This document shows positions 1-8,336 of a stretch of DNA of 64,000 bases, piece after piece (the stretch's first letter is position 1; each line of letters begins with the position of its first letter). The notes under the pieces are model-generated. The model saw nothing but the letters and a program-made list of their open reading frames with translations. It was not told the origin of the DNA and searched no databases. The position numbers were made by a program, and so were the translations under genes. Source of the stretch: Pseudofrankia saprophytica (GTDB lineage: Bacteria > Actinomycetota > Actinomycetes > Frankiales > Frankiaceae). Where the stretch lies: assembly GCF_000235425.2 (NCBI RefSeq), contig NZ_KI912266.1, positions 4,969,786 through 5,033,785 on the forward strand, given 5' to 3'.

Positions 1-96
1 GGCAACTTCCCACAGGCGTTCACGCATCTCGCGCTCGTCGCCGCGGCCATGGCCCTGGATGACGAGCTCGACGCTGAGGAGAACGCCGCGGCGTAG
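1..96 (+). CDS. Glycoside hydrolase family 15 (glucoamylase/trehalase type), C-terminal end only
   Basis: The window opens inside a reading frame of 31 codons ending in TAG at 94-96. The peptide begins GNFPQAFTHLALV, which matches the conserved C-terminal LGNFPQA-x-HLALI stretch of bacterial GH15 enzymes (glucoamylases and trehalases that release glucose from alpha-glucosides). It ends in an acidic tail (DDELDAEENAAA). The catalytic domain lies upstream of the window, so substrate and completeness cannot be judged. The assignment rests on this one motif. Confidence 0.6.
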   Translation, partial: GNFPQAFTHLALVAAAMALDDELDAEENAAA

Positions 97-334
97 CCGG
101 AAACCGCCAATCCGCCGTACCACCGGCCGGCGTGCTCGGACTCGACCGGCGTCCCGGAGACGATGACAGATCTCAGACGCCGATCGGGCCTGGCCGCCGC
201 CGGCCAAGCCGTCGGTCTGCTGGCAGGCCGCCATGGCTGGTCACCATTCCCAGCAATGGATCCGCCGGCGTCCCGTGCGGGCAGCGGCCGGCAGCTCACG
301 AGGTCGACTGGCCGGACGCGCAAGGAGGACCACC
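97..334. other. Leader region of the first MFS gene
   Basis: About 240 bases separate the GH15 stop from the likely MFS start. Reading frames cross it, but none gives a recognisable protein. The only clear signal is the Shine-Dalgarno AAGGAGG at its end. Confidence 0.4.
322..328 (+). promoter_or_regulatory. Strong ribosome binding site indicating a CTG start
   Basis: AAGGAGG is a near-perfect anti-16S match. Six bases downstream, in frame with the MFS protein, is CTG at 335. The in-frame ATG at 233 has no comparable site and would add an arginine-rich, non-membrane N-terminus. The site therefore favours the rare CTG start. Confidence 0.55.
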
Positions 335-1783
335 CTGAATCCGTCTCCGGGCAGCCCGTCAAAGATCGACGCCCGCGCGGTCGTCCTCCCGCTGGCGCTC
401 GCGCAGTTCATCTGCAGCTATGCGGCATCGAGCCTCAACGTGGCCATCACCGCCATCGCGAAGGACCTCGACACCACCGTGATCGGCGTGCAGACAACGA
501 TCACCCTGTTCACACTCACCATGGCCGCGCTGATGATCCCCGGCAGCAAACTGTCGGATATCTGGGGGCGACGGACCTGCTTCATCACCGGCCTGGCCGT
601 CTACGGCATCGGCGCACTGCTGGCATCACTCTCACCAGGCCTCGGACTAATGATCGTTGGAAACTCCATCCTGGAGGGCGTCGGCTCCGCGCTCATGATC
701 CCGCCGGTGTACATCCTCGTCACCGTGATCTTCACCGAGGTCAGAACACGAGCGAAATACTTCGGCATCGTCAGCGGCGCGGGTGCCCTGGGTGCCGCCG
801 CCGGACCCCTGATCGGTGGGCTGATCACGAGCCTGCTCGGATGGCGCGCGCTGTTCCTGACCCAGGCCCTGGCAGTTGCATTGATCATCTTCTTGGCGCG
901 CAACCTCCCCGACCAGCCGCGCCAGGTACCTCGGCCTCCGTTCGACCTGGGCGGCGCGGTGCTGTCCGCGGCCGGCCTGTCCTTCCTGGTCCTGGGAATC
1001 CTGCAGACGAACACCTATGGCTGGTTCGTCTCCCGCAAGGACTTCTCGGTCGCGGGCACGGTCCTGATTTCCCAAGGCGGGATGTCGCCGGTCTGGCTGT
1101 CCATCGGCGTCGGCGCGGCCGTCCTCGTCTGCTTCTTCCGCTACCTGCGCGCCCGAGAGCGAAAAGGCAAGGAGCCACTGCTGCACCGTAGACTCCTCCA
1201 TGACCGCACGGCCAACCTCGGCCTGGGCGTTCAACTCATCCAGTGGCTCACCATGCAGGGCACCTTCTTCGTCGTCAGCGTCTTCCTTCAACAGGCCTGG
1301 AAATACGACGCGATCCGAACAGGCCTGATGCTGACCCCCGCCAGCGTGGGAATCCTGGCCTCCTCCGCGGCGGCCGAGAGGCTCGCCAGACGGCACTCGC
1401 AACGCACCCTGATCAGGCAGGGCTTCATCGTCACCACGGCCGGCATGGCCCTGTTCCTAGCCCTGGTCCGGACGACCTCAGGGACCTTCAGCCTCGTCCC
1501 AGGGCTCCTCCTGACCGGCTTGGGCGTCGGCGTCATGCTCACCGCCGCGGTCAACCTCGTTCAGTCGAGCTTCCCGGACAGCGACCAGAGCGATATCTCC
1601 GGACTGTCCCGAAGCGTCTCCAATCTCGGGTCATCATTGGGAACGGCCCTGGCCGGCTCGATCCTGGTCGCCGCCACCCACCCGGGCGGCCGACCATTCG
1701 CTCTATCGCTTACTACGCTGCTGGTTGTCACCGTGATCGGCCTCGTCCTCGCGCTCTTCATCCCAAGCCGCGCAGATAGCTAG
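335..1783 (+). CDS. MFS drug/proton antiporter, DHA2 (14-TM) type
   Basis: A cytoplasmic-membrane efflux pump. From CTG 335 the protein is 482 residues. The first membrane helix starts about 15 residues in (AVVLPLALAQFICSYAASSL), followed by the loop 2-3 MFS signature as KLSDIWGRR and about 14 hydrophobic segments, typical of EmrB/QacA-like pumps of 470-520 residues. The N-terminus from ATG 233 is arginine-rich and unlike the family, so I prefer the CTG start behind AAGGAGG. The gene stands alone between the GH15 end and a convergent membrane gene. The substrate cannot be inferred. Confidence 0.85.
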   Translation: MNPSPGSPSKIDARAVVLPLALAQFICSYAASSLNVAITAIAKDLDTTVIGVQTTITLFTLTMAALMIPGSKLSDIWGRRTCFITGLAVYGIGALLASLSPGLGLMIVGNSILEGVGSALMIPPVYILVTVIFTEVRTRAKYFGIVSGAGALGAAAGPLIGGLITSLLGWRALFLTQALAVALIIFLARNLPDQPRQVPRPPFDLGGAVLSAAGLSFLVLGILQTNTYGWFVSRKDFSVAGTVLISQGGMSPVWLSIGVGAAVLVCFFRYLRARERKGKEPLLHRRLLHDRTANLGLGVQLIQWLTMQGTFFVVSVFLQQAWKYDAIRTGLMLTPASVGILASSAAAERLARRHSQRTLIRQGFIVTTAGMALFLALVRTTSGTFSLVPGLLLTGLGVGVMLTAAVNLVQSSFPDSDQSDISGLSRSVSNLGSSLGTALAGSILVAATHPGGRPFALSLTTLLVVTVIGLVLALFIPSRADS

Positions 1784-1803
1784 CGGCCGCACCATCGAAG
1801 GTG

Positions 1804-2781
1804 TCACAGGCCGCCTTTGAGGGCGCTGAGAAGTGCCGGTGCGGAGTGGGCCGCGGCGGTCACGTTCGCCGTGACGAGGACGCACAGGGCCAGGGTCAGC
1901 ACCGCGGTCAGGACGCCGAAGGCGCGCGTCACCCGCCTTGCCCTCCGGTCGGCCGGGGCCCTTCTCCACAGCAGCACGCTGACGGTGAGGAGGGCGGCCG
2001 CCACGACCGTGGCGACCACGGCCATCGCCACGTGGTAACTAGCGAAGCCGGCCGTCATCACGTCGAGGGCCGGCGCGGTCCGCGCGCCCGCGCGCGAGTC
2101 GGCCAACTGTCGCGTGGCCTGGTCGAGCGCGCCGGCGAGCGCCGGGTCGGTCCCGCCCTCCTGCAGCATGGGCACCAGCGAGGAGAACGGCGCCGCCGCG
2201 CCCTGGATGTTCGCCATCACCGCCGCGAGCGCGAGCAGCGTGAGCGCCGCCGTGAGAACACCGGCCGACGCGAGACCGGCCCGTCTCACCCTGTCGCTGG
2301 CCTTCAGGAAATCCTTCCAGAGCGCGATGGTCAGCACGATGAGGACCACCAGTAGGAGCGCGGAGATCAAGCCCTTGATCAGGTGGAACCGGTACCAGTA
2401 GTCGACGACCCGCGCGAGGTGCGGGGAAAGCCGCCGGTTGCCGGAACGCCAGTACTCGACGAACCCGCTGTGCACGGCCGCGATGAGCTGGCGGTGGTTG
2501 ACGAGATCGCCGTCCCCGGCGCCGGCCGCCAGTCGACTCGGGGCGAGGGCGAAGGCGCCGATGAGAGCGGCGGCGCAGAGGGCGAGTGCCAGCAGCCTGC
2601 GGCCTGGGGTGCCCGCCGGGCCGGCGGAACTGCGCGGGGAATGGTGCCGGCTCGATGCTGAGCGGTGGCGGCGGGACAGCCCGCGGCTCGGCTGACTACC
2701 GGCGTCCAGGCTCCGGGCGACGCCGCGCGCGGACCGTTCCGGATTCGTGCGTGGACCGGTGGCGGGTGATGATGTGAGCAT
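1804..2781 (-). CDS. Four-helix membrane protein of unknown function
   Basis: 325 residues. A Ser/Arg-rich N-terminus of about 65 residues is followed by a hydrophobic segment (LLALALCAAALIGAFALA), an extracytoplasmic-looking loop of about 70 residues with VVDYWYRFHLIKG, and three further helices, each followed by basic residues. I do not recognise a named family; the layout resembles small actinobacterial proteins annotated only as membrane proteins. The start (ATG 2781) is uncertain because the polar N-terminus could be upstream noise; an internal start near residue 65 would still leave four helices. It ends 20 bases from the MFS stop, convergently. Confidence 0.55.
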   Translation of the reverse strand: MLTSSPATGPRTNPERSARGVARSLDAGSQPSRGLSRRHRSASSRHHSPRSSAGPAGTPGRRLLALALCAAALIGAFALAPSRLAAGAGDGDLVNHRQLIAAVHSGFVEYWRSGNRRLSPHLARVVDYWYRFHLIKGLISALLLVVLIVLTIALWKDFLKASDRVRRAGLASAGVLTAALTLLALAAVMANIQGAAAPFSSLVPMLQEGGTDPALAGALDQATRQLADSRAGARTAPALDVMTAGFASYHVAMAVVATVVAAALLTVSVLLWRRAPADRRARRVTRAFGVLTAVLTLALCVLVTANVTAAAHSAPALLSALKGGL

Positions 2782-2903
2782 GGCTTACACGGTGTCGCGG
2801 GCGCGTCGCCCGGTCACCGGAGTAGGCCGGACGAAGAAGGTGTGGCAGGCCCTACCCGGCCAACCGGACCATCGCGCGGGAAAGGCCGCGCCGCCGGTCG
2901 CCG

Positions 2904-3638
2904 TCAGGCGCGGAGATAGGCGAGGACGGCGAGCACGCGACGGTGCTGGGCGTCGTCGGGTGGCAGGCCGAGCTTGGCGAAGATGTTGCCGATGTGCTTC
3001 TCGACGGCGCTGGCGGACAGCACCAGCCGCTGGGCGATGGCCGTGTTCGAATGGCCCTCGGCCATCAGCGCGAGCAGCTCTCGCTCCCGCGGGGTCAGCG
3101 ACGCCAGCGCCCTGCCGCCGCGCCGCCCGTCCAGCAGGCGCACGACGACCTGCGGGTCGAGCACCGTCGCGCCGCCGGCGACCCGCTCCAGCGCGTCCAG
3201 GAACTCCCCGACCCGGCCGACCCGGTCCTTCAGCAGGTAGCCGACCCCGCCCGAGCCGTCCGCGAGCAGGTCAGCCGCGTAGGAGGTCTCGACGTACTGG
3301 CTGAGCACCAGCACCGGCGAGCCGGGCAGGCGCGAGCGGACGTCGATCGCCGCCCGCAAGCCCTCATCCGTGTGCGACGGCGGCATCCGGACGTCGACGA
3401 CCGAGACGTCCGGGCGGTGTCGCAGCACCGCCTCGATCAGGGCCGGGGCGTCACCGACCGCGGCCACCACCTGGTGGCCCTCCTCGGCGAGCAGCCGGAT
3501 GAGGCCCTCCCGCAACAGCACGGCGTCGTCGGCCACGACGATCCGCAGCCCGCCCTCGGGCACGGGTCGTTCGGGCGTCTCGTCGGCGGCCGTCAGCGGC
3601 ACGGTAGTTCCGCGGTGATCGTCGTCGGGCCGCCGCAC
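2904..3638 (-). CDS. NarL/FixJ-family response regulator
   Basis: DNA-binding partner of the adjacent histidine kinase. The receiver domain has the acidic pair at about residues 37-38 (VVADDA), the phospho-acceptor Asp at about 82 (VSVVDVRMP) and the conserved Lys in YLLKDRVG. A linker leads to a C-terminal LuxR helix-turn-helix (LTPRERELLALMAEG, then SASAVEKHIGNIFAKLGL). ATG 3638 overlaps the kinase by 46 bases. GTG 3602, codon 13, overlaps it by only 10 bases and still precedes the receiver domain, so it is an equally good start. The genes are clearly co-transcribed and translationally coupled. The target genes are not identifiable. Confidence 0.9.
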   Translation of the reverse strand: MRRPDDDHRGTTVPLTAADETPERPVPEGGLRIVVADDAVLLREGLIRLLAEEGHQVVAAVGDAPALIEAVLRHRPDVSVVDVRMPPSHTDEGLRAAIDVRSRLPGSPVLVLSQYVETSYAADLLADGSGGVGYLLKDRVGRVGEFLDALERVAGGATVLDPQVVVRLLDGRRGGRALASLTPRERELLALMAEGHSNTAIAQRLVLSASAVEKHIGNIFAKLGLPPDDAQHRRVLAVLAYLRA

Positions 3639-4930
3639 GGGCTGGTGAGGCGGAGCTGGCCGCCGACCGCCTGCACCCGGTCCCGCAGGCCGCGAAGCCC
3701 GTGGCCCTTGTCGAACGCGGCGCCGCCAGCCCCGTCGTCGGTCACCCAGATCCGCAGCAGCTCCGCTTCATGACGGAGCCCGATCACGCACCGGCCGGCC
3801 TGACTGTGCTTGGCCACGTTGGTCAGTGCCTCGGAGACGACGAAGTACGCGGCCGTCTCGACGGCTGCCTCCGGCCGTCGGCTCAAGGTTCCCGCGTCGA
3901 GCTGGGCGGGAACCGTCGAGCGCATGGCCAGCTCGGCGAGCGCCGTCCGCAGGCCGCGATCGACGAGGATCGGCGGGGCGATGCCCCTCGACAGGGCCCG
4001 CAGCTCCTCCAACGCCTCCTCGGCCTGGATCATGGCGTCGGCGAGTGCTTCCCGCACGGTCTCGGGCCTGCGGTCGAGATGGCGCTGCGCACGGCCCAGC
4101 TCCATCGCCAGCCGGACCAGGCGTTGCTGCGGGCCGTCGTGGATGTCGCGCTCGAGCCGGCGCAGCGCCACCGCCTCGGCGGTCAGCGCGGCGACGGTCT
4201 GCGCCCGGGCGGTGTCGCGCTCCTGCTCCAGCCCGCGGATCCTGCGGTGCCACCGGGAGGCGTCCGAGAGCAGCGCCTGCCCGAGACCGGCCTGCACGGC
4301 CACGCACGCCCTGGTCAGCAGCGGCAAGGCCAGTATCAGCAGCAGCCCGACCACGGTCCCAAAGATCATCCGCGTGGTCGGCGAGGTCAGGCCCAGGCTC
4401 ACGTCGACGTGGTACGGACCGCTGCCCGTACTCAGCGTCATCGGCGGCGGCTTCCCAGCGGCCGTGCCCCAGTTGCGCACCGCGGTCGTCGCGGCGCCGA
4501 CGCCGACGAGCCACCACAGCGCCGTGATCACGGCGGTGATCAGGGCGACGGGCGGCAGGACCATCGCGTGCACCAGGCCGAGCCACAACCCCAGGTCCGA
4601 CGCGGCGGCGGCGCCGCTCGGCCTCGGCTGGCGCCCGAGCCGCTCCGGGCCGGGTGCCGCCGCGCGGACCCGGTCGATCCGCCACCGCTCCAGATCGGCG
4701 GACCAGTACACCGGCGCCGCGACACCGGCCGCGACCGGTGCCCTTCCGATAACCCGACCCAGCATTCCCACGCACAGACCGCCGAGCACGATCAGCGGGC
4801 CCGCGACCGAGCTGACCGGACCCGTCAGCAGGTACAGCGACTCCTTCAGCGTGCGACGCGCTACCCGGGCAACGGGACCGGCACCCGGGAAGGACCGGCC
4901 CCAAGCCGCGGTGGAGAACGAGCCGGCCAT
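3593..4930 (-). CDS. Membrane sensor histidine kinase, HisKA_3 type
   Basis: 445 residues, paired with the response regulator downstream. The N-terminal 230 residues carry four hydrophobic segments in two pairs, resembling the actinobacterial multi-pass sensor domain found in NarX/DesK-class kinases. The phospho-acceptor His lies in RRLERDIHDGPQQRLV at about residue 258. The ATPase domain shows an N-box (SEALTNVAKH) and glycine boxes (VTDDGAGG and GHGLRGLRDRV). It should autophosphorylate on His and transfer to Asp82 of the regulator. The stimulus is unknown. ATG 4930 is the only clear start. Confidence 0.9.
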   Translation of the reverse strand: MAGSFSTAAWGRSFPGAGPVARVARRTLKESLYLLTGPVSSVAGPLIVLGGLCVGMLGRVIGRAPVAAGVAAPVYWSADLERWRIDRVRAAAPGPERLGRQPRPSGAAAASDLGLWLGLVHAMVLPPVALITAVITALWWLVGVGAATTAVRNWGTAAGKPPPMTLSTGSGPYHVDVSLGLTSPTTRMIFGTVVGLLLILALPLLTRACVAVQAGLGQALLSDASRWHRRIRGLEQERDTARAQTVAALTAEAVALRRLERDIHDGPQQRLVRLAMELGRAQRHLDRRPETVREALADAMIQAEEALEELRALSRGIAPPILVDRGLRTALAELAMRSTVPAQLDAGTLSRRPEAAVETAAYFVVSEALTNVAKHSQAGRCVIGLRHEAELLRIWVTDDGAGGAAFDKGHGLRGLRDRVQAVGGQLRLTSPCGGPTTITAELPCR

Positions 4931-5028
4931 GGTTTCAGCCTAACGGCGTCCCTTCGTCATGGGGTGTGCTCGCGGCTCGTGACCTTGTGGCCGGGTCTGG
5001 GCGGGGCAGAGGGCAGACCGGGGCTGTG

Positions 5029-5685
5029 TCAGGAGTGGGTTGCGGTGGCTGGGTGGTCCGCGCTGCCGTCGCCGTCGGTGTGATCGGCCAGCGTGAGCCA
5101 GGTGAACGGCTGTGTCCGGCCGTTCGGTGTGTGGTGTTGTTCGCGGCTGGTTCGCACGACGTGCAGGTCGGGAAACTGGGCGGCGAGTTCGTCGGTGCTG
5201 TAGCGGGCGGTGGGTAGCCCGGAGCAGGCTGTCGGGCCGTCGGCCGCGAACGTTCCGATGATGGCGTGGCCGCCGGGTGCGAGCGCCTGGCGCAGGACGG
5301 CGCGGTAGCGGTCGCGGTCGGCGGGGTCGGTGAGGAAGTGGAACACGGCGCGGTCGTGCCAGAGTTGGTAGCGCCGTTGTGGCCGCCATTCCAGCAGGTC
5401 GACGGTGAGCCAGTGCACGTCGGCGGCCCGCGGCCCGAGACGGGACCGGGTCACAGCGAGCGCGTCGGCGGCGACGTCGAGCACGGTCACGTCCGTATGG
5501 CCGGCATCCAGCAGCCGGTCGACGAGCACGGACGCCCCGGCACCGACATCGATGACCGCATCACGCGGGCCGACGCCCGTGGCCTCGACCAGGGCCAGGG
5601 AGCTGGCGGGTTCGTGCTGGTACCAGCTGACCTCGGTCACCACTGCCCGACCGTAGACGTCGTCCCAGTGCGTGCGCTGTGTCAT
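5029..5685 (-). CDS. Class I SAM-dependent methyltransferase of the ars locus
   Basis: 218 residues with a Rossmann-type fold: motif I as VIDVGAGAS at about residue 44, an acidic residue after beta-2 (VTVLDVAAD) and a post-motif region with LRQALAPGGHAIIG. It overlaps the upstream arsR by 4 bases (ATGA), so the two are co-translated. Despite the context it is unlikely to be an ArsM arsenite methyltransferase: only one cysteine is visible, whereas ArsM uses several to bind As(III). Related ArsR-linked methyltransferases are common in actinomycetes, but I know of no proven substrate. Confidence 0.75.
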   Translation of the reverse strand: MTQRTHWDDVYGRAVVTEVSWYQHEPASSLALVEATGVGPRDAVIDVGAGASVLVDRLLDAGHTDVTVLDVAADALAVTRSRLGPRAADVHWLTVDLLEWRPQRRYQLWHDRAVFHFLTDPADRDRYRAVLRQALAPGGHAIIGTFAADGPTACSGLPTARYSTDELAAQFPDLHVVRTSREQHHTPNGRTQPFTWLTLADHTDGDGSADHPATATHS

Positions 5686-6077
5686 CCGCCCAGCATCGCG
5701 GCGAGTGCCGCCATGGCGCCGGGTACGGGGCGGTAGTAGGCCCAGACGCCGCGCTTGTCGCGGGTGATCAGGCCGGCGTCGACGAGGACTTTCAGGTGGT
5801 GGCTGACGGTGGGCTGGGTGAGCCCGAGGGGTTCGGTGAGTTCGCAGACGCAGGCCTCGCCGCCGTCACGCGCGTAGATCATCGACAGCAGGCGCAGCCG
5901 GGCGGGTACGGCGATCGCCTTGAGCACGGTGGCGAGCTGCTCGGCGTCCGCGGCCGAGAGCGGTTCGCGGGCAAGGGGCGCGCAGCAGCCCGAGAGCGCC
6001 CCGGCGAAGGGGAAGGGCGCCGTCTCGGTCCGTGGGGCGAGGACCGGGCTCGCGGCCGGTGGGGATGTCGTCGCCAT
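5682..6077 (-). CDS. arsR: ArsR/SmtB-family metalloid-responsive repressor
   Basis: A winged-helix repressor that should bind the shared ars control region and be released by As(III) or Sb(III). The recognition region reads LTQPTVSHHLKVL, preceded by the metalloid motif ACVCEL. An N-terminal Cys pair (SGCCAP) could be a third-site ligand, as in actinobacterial ArsR proteins. The frame is open to ATG 6125, but ATG 6077 (codon 17) gives a more family-like N-terminus and leaves a proper intergenic promoter region. Neither start has an ideal Shine-Dalgarno. It is co-transcribed with the methyltransferase and divergent from arsI. Confidence 0.85.
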   Translation of the reverse strand: MATTSPPAASPVLAPRTETAPFPFAGALSGCCAPLAREPLSAADAEQLATVLKAIAVPARLRLLSMIYARDGGEACVCELTEPLGLTQPTVSHHLKVLVDAGLITRDKRGVWAYYRPVPGAMAALAAMLGG

Positions 6078-6177
6078 GGCTCCAGCATGCCTCAGGGATT
6101 GACAGCCGTCTATCTCGTCGGTCATCCTCTGCTCGTCAAGACATAGACCGTTGTCGATGCGATCGTGGAGGTGCGTG
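6078..6177. promoter_or_regulatory. Divergent ars promoter/operator region
   Basis: About 100 bases lie between arsR and arsI. They contain TTGACA at 6099-6104 (plus strand) and an inverted TTGAC/GTCAA pair at 6099-6103 and 6135-6139. A GGAGG at 6167-6171 sits six bases before the arsI ATG. The inverted pair is a plausible ArsR site, but no textbook operator is obvious. Confidence 0.4.
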
Positions 6178-6774
6178 ATGGCGAGGGTGCAACTGGCGTT
6201 GAACGTCTCGGACGTCGAGGCGGCGGTGGAGTTCTACGGGAAGCTGTTCGGCACCCGGCCGGCGAAGCGCCGGCCGGGATACGCGAACTTCGCGATCGAC
6301 ACGCCGCCGCTGAAGCTGGTCCTGATCGAGAACCCGGACGTGCGCGGTACCGGGGTCGCCGGGGCGCTCAACCACCTGGGTGTCGAGGTCGAGAGCACCG
6401 ACGAGGTGTCCGCGGCCGCCGCCCGGCTGGCCGGGGTGGGGCTGACGACCGCGGTGGAGGAGAACACGGCCTGTTGCTACGCGCTGCAGGACAAGGTGTG
6501 GGTCGACGACCCGGACGGCGCGCCGTGGGAGGTCTACACCGTGCTGGCCGACGTGGCCGAGATGGCACGTCCAGCCGCGACGCCGTCGGTGGCCGAGCGC
6601 GCCGACGGGCCGGGCTCCGCCTGCGACTGCGGCCCTGTCTGCGCTCCCCCCGCGACGGCCGAGAAGCCAGCCGCGACCCCGACGGCGGTCGAGGCGGAAG
6701 CATCGCCGTCGGTAGCGGCCGGCACGCGCACGCTGCTGGCGGTCGAGCCGGCTCCGTCCGGCTCGTGCTGCTGA
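6178..6774 (+). CDS. arsI: ArsI/CadI-family C-As lyase with a cysteine-rich tail
   Basis: A vicinal-oxygen-chelate (glyoxalase-fold) dioxygenase family that cleaves the carbon-arsenic bond of trivalent organoarsenicals such as MAs(III). Expected features are visible: a paired-cysteine substrate site at residues 99-100 (ENTACCYALQDKVW), and metal-ligand candidates His66 (LNHLGVEV) and Glu118 (PWEVYTVL). ATG 6178 follows GGAGG with a 6-base spacer; an upstream in-frame start at 6151 lacks one. After about residue 122 there is an extra tail of about 75 residues, Ala/Pro-rich, with CDCGPVC and a terminal CC. It could bind metalloid, but this is inference. Confidence 0.88.
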   Translation: MARVQLALNVSDVEAAVEFYGKLFGTRPAKRRPGYANFAIDTPPLKLVLIENPDVRGTGVAGALNHLGVEVESTDEVSAAAARLAGVGLTTAVEENTACCYALQDKVWVDDPDGAPWEVYTVLADVAEMARPAATPSVAERADGPGSACDCGPVCAPPATAEKPAATPTAVEAEASPSVAAGTRTLLAVEPAPSGSCC

Positions 6775-6781
6775 ACCGCGG

Positions 6782-7540
6782 GTGACGAACGCACCGGCTG
6801 GCCAGCCGCCGTTGGCGAGACGGCTGGCCGCCGAGGCCCTGGGCAGCCTGCTGCTGGCAGCCCTGGTCGTCGGCTCCGGGATCGCCGCGCAGCAGCTCAG
6901 CCCCGGACAGGTCGGCCTGCAACTGGTCGAGAACGCCGCGGCGACCGCCGCCGGCCTGTACGCGGTCATCCTGATGGTCGGACCGGTGTCCGGAGCCCAC
7001 TTCAACCCCGTCGTCACCGCGGTCGACGCCGCGTTCGGCGGGTTGTCGTGGCGGGACGCCGCCGCCTATCTGCCCGCTCAGGTCATCGGCTGTGTCACGG
7101 GCGCGATCCTGGCGAACCTGATGTTCGACCGCCAGGCGGTGTCGATCTCCACACACCACCGGGCCTCCGGCGCGCATCTGCTCGCCGAGGTCGTCGCCAC
7201 CGCCGGACTGATCCTGCTGATCTTCTCGCTGGCGCGGTCCGGCCGCGGGGAACGGGCGCCGGCCGCGGTGGGTGCCTACATCGGCGCGGCGTACTGGTTC
7301 ACCAGCTCCACCAGCTTCGCCAACCCGGCGATCAGCGTCGGGCGGATGTTCTCCGACACCTTCGCCGGCATCGCCCCCGTCTCCGTCCCACCGTTCATCG
7401 CCGCTCAACTGGTCGGTGGCGCTGTCGGCTACGGCCTGGTCCGCCTGCTCTACCGGTCCGCGCCTGACGGGCCGGGGCAGGCGGACGCCCGGCTGTCCGG
7501 CGCTCGGCGGCCGGGCCGGTGGCCTTTCCTCGCCCCATGA
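6782..7540 (+). CDS. Aquaporin/aquaglyceroporin of the ars operon
   Basis: A MIP-family membrane channel of 252 residues. The two half-helix boxes are present as HFNPVV (about residue 80) and FANPAIS (about residue 180), between six hydrophobic segments. In ars operons such channels (AqpS type) can replace the ArsB/Acr3 pump and let arsenite leave down its gradient after ArsC reduces arsenate; no ArsB or Acr3 is seen here. The start is GTG 6782, seven bases after the arsI stop, so the two are probably coupled. Transport of arsenite is inferred from context. Confidence 0.85.
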   Translation: MTNAPAGQPPLARRLAAEALGSLLLAALVVGSGIAAQQLSPGQVGLQLVENAAATAAGLYAVILMVGPVSGAHFNPVVTAVDAAFGGLSWRDAAAYLPAQVIGCVTGAILANLMFDRQAVSISTHHRASGAHLLAEVVATAGLILLIFSLARSGRGERAPAAVGAYIGAAYWFTSSTSFANPAISVGRMFSDTFAGIAPVSVPPFIAAQLVGGAVGYGLVRLLYRSAPDGPGQADARLSGARRPGRWPFLAP

Positions 7541-7552
7541 AGGGACCTGTCC

Positions 7553-7960
7553 ATGTCCGACAAGCCGTCAGTGCTGTTCGTCTGCGTCCACAACGCCGGC
7601 CGCTCCCAGATGGCCGCCGGCTTCCTCACCCACCTCGCCGGTGACCAGGTAGAGGTCCGCTCCGCGGGCTCCATGCCTGCCGAGAAGGTCAACCCGGTCG
7701 CCGTCGCGGCGATGGCCGAGGTCGGTATCGACATCGCCGCCGAGACCCCGAAGATCCTCACCGTCGACGCGGTCGAATCCTCGACCGTGGTCGTCACCAT
7801 GGGCTGCGGCGACACCTGCCCGGTCTTCCCCGGCATCCGCTACGAGGACTGGAAACTCGACGACCCCGCAGGCCAGGGCATCGACGCCGTCCGCCCCATC
7901 CGCGACGCCATCCGTACCCGCGTCGAGAAACTGCTGGGCGAGCTCCAGGCCGCCGCCTGA
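7553..7960 (+). CDS. arsC: Arsenate reductase, low-molecular-weight phosphatase type
   Basis: 135 residues, the usual length. The N-terminal P-loop CVHNAGRS fits CX5R, with the Cys that attacks arsenate. Redox cysteines follow in MGCGDTCP at about residue 82, as in thioredoxin- or mycoredoxin-coupled enzymes, and the general-acid Asp region is WKLDDPAGQ. It should reduce As(V) to As(III), which the neighbouring channel or pump then exports. It begins 13 bases after the aquaporin stop, with AGGGAC as a probable binding site. Confidence 0.92.
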   Translation: MSDKPSVLFVCVHNAGRSQMAAGFLTHLAGDQVEVRSAGSMPAEKVNPVAVAAMAEVGIDIAAETPKILTVDAVESSTVVVTMGCGDTCPVFPGIRYEDWKLDDPAGQGIDAVRPIRDAIRTRVEKLLGELQAAA

Positions 7961-8025
7961 CGCCAACCCCACAGCCCCGCCCACGCCGAGCGGCCGGACC
8001 GACGATGTCAATGTGAGAGGTGGGT

Positions 8026-8325
8026 ATGGCGGGTTTGCCGGTGGCGGTGATCGGCGCAGGGCCGCAGGGTCTGGCGGCTGGGGCGCATCTGCTGGAGCGT
8101 GGTCTGGAGCCGTTGGTGTTCGAGGCCGGCGACGGTCCCGGGGCAGCGGTCGCCGCGTGGGGGCATGTGCGGTTGTTCTCCGCCTGGCCCGAGCTCGTCG
8201 ACCCAGCCGGCGCCCGGTTGCTGACGTCCACGGGGTGGAACGCGCCGGTTGCGGGATATCCGACCGGCTGCTGCGCGCCACCCGTCGAGGTGCCCGCGAT
8301 CGGCCGCGCACCCGCGTCGGCGTAG
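8026..8325 (+). pseudogene. N-terminal remnant of an ars-type FAD/NAD(P) flavoprotein
   Basis: Only 99 residues. The dinucleotide-binding motif is intact (VAVIGAGPQGLAAGAHLL), followed by conserved-looking GDGPGAAVAAWGHVRLFSAWPELVDP, as in flavin monooxygenases often coded in actinobacterial ars operons, which are usually over 400 residues. The similarity ends around WNAPVAGYPTG, and the frame then runs into TAG at 8323, immediately before the next MFS gene. A deletion probably removed about three quarters of the gene. The start ATG 8026 follows GAGAGG. The fragment still has an FAD-binding half-fold but is very unlikely to be active. Confidence 0.7.
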
Positions 8326-8336
8326 GCGGGACGCCG

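Noticed and set aside
3701-5083. A 460-codon plus-strand frame opposite the histidine kinase gene
   Set aside because: It is the antisense shadow of the kinase; the product is Arg/Gln/His/Pro-rich with no motifs, while the minus strand has all kinase boxes.
5029-5685. Identification of the ars-linked methyltransferase as ArsM
   Set aside because: It has only one visible cysteine and lacks the Cys residues that bind As(III) in ArsM.
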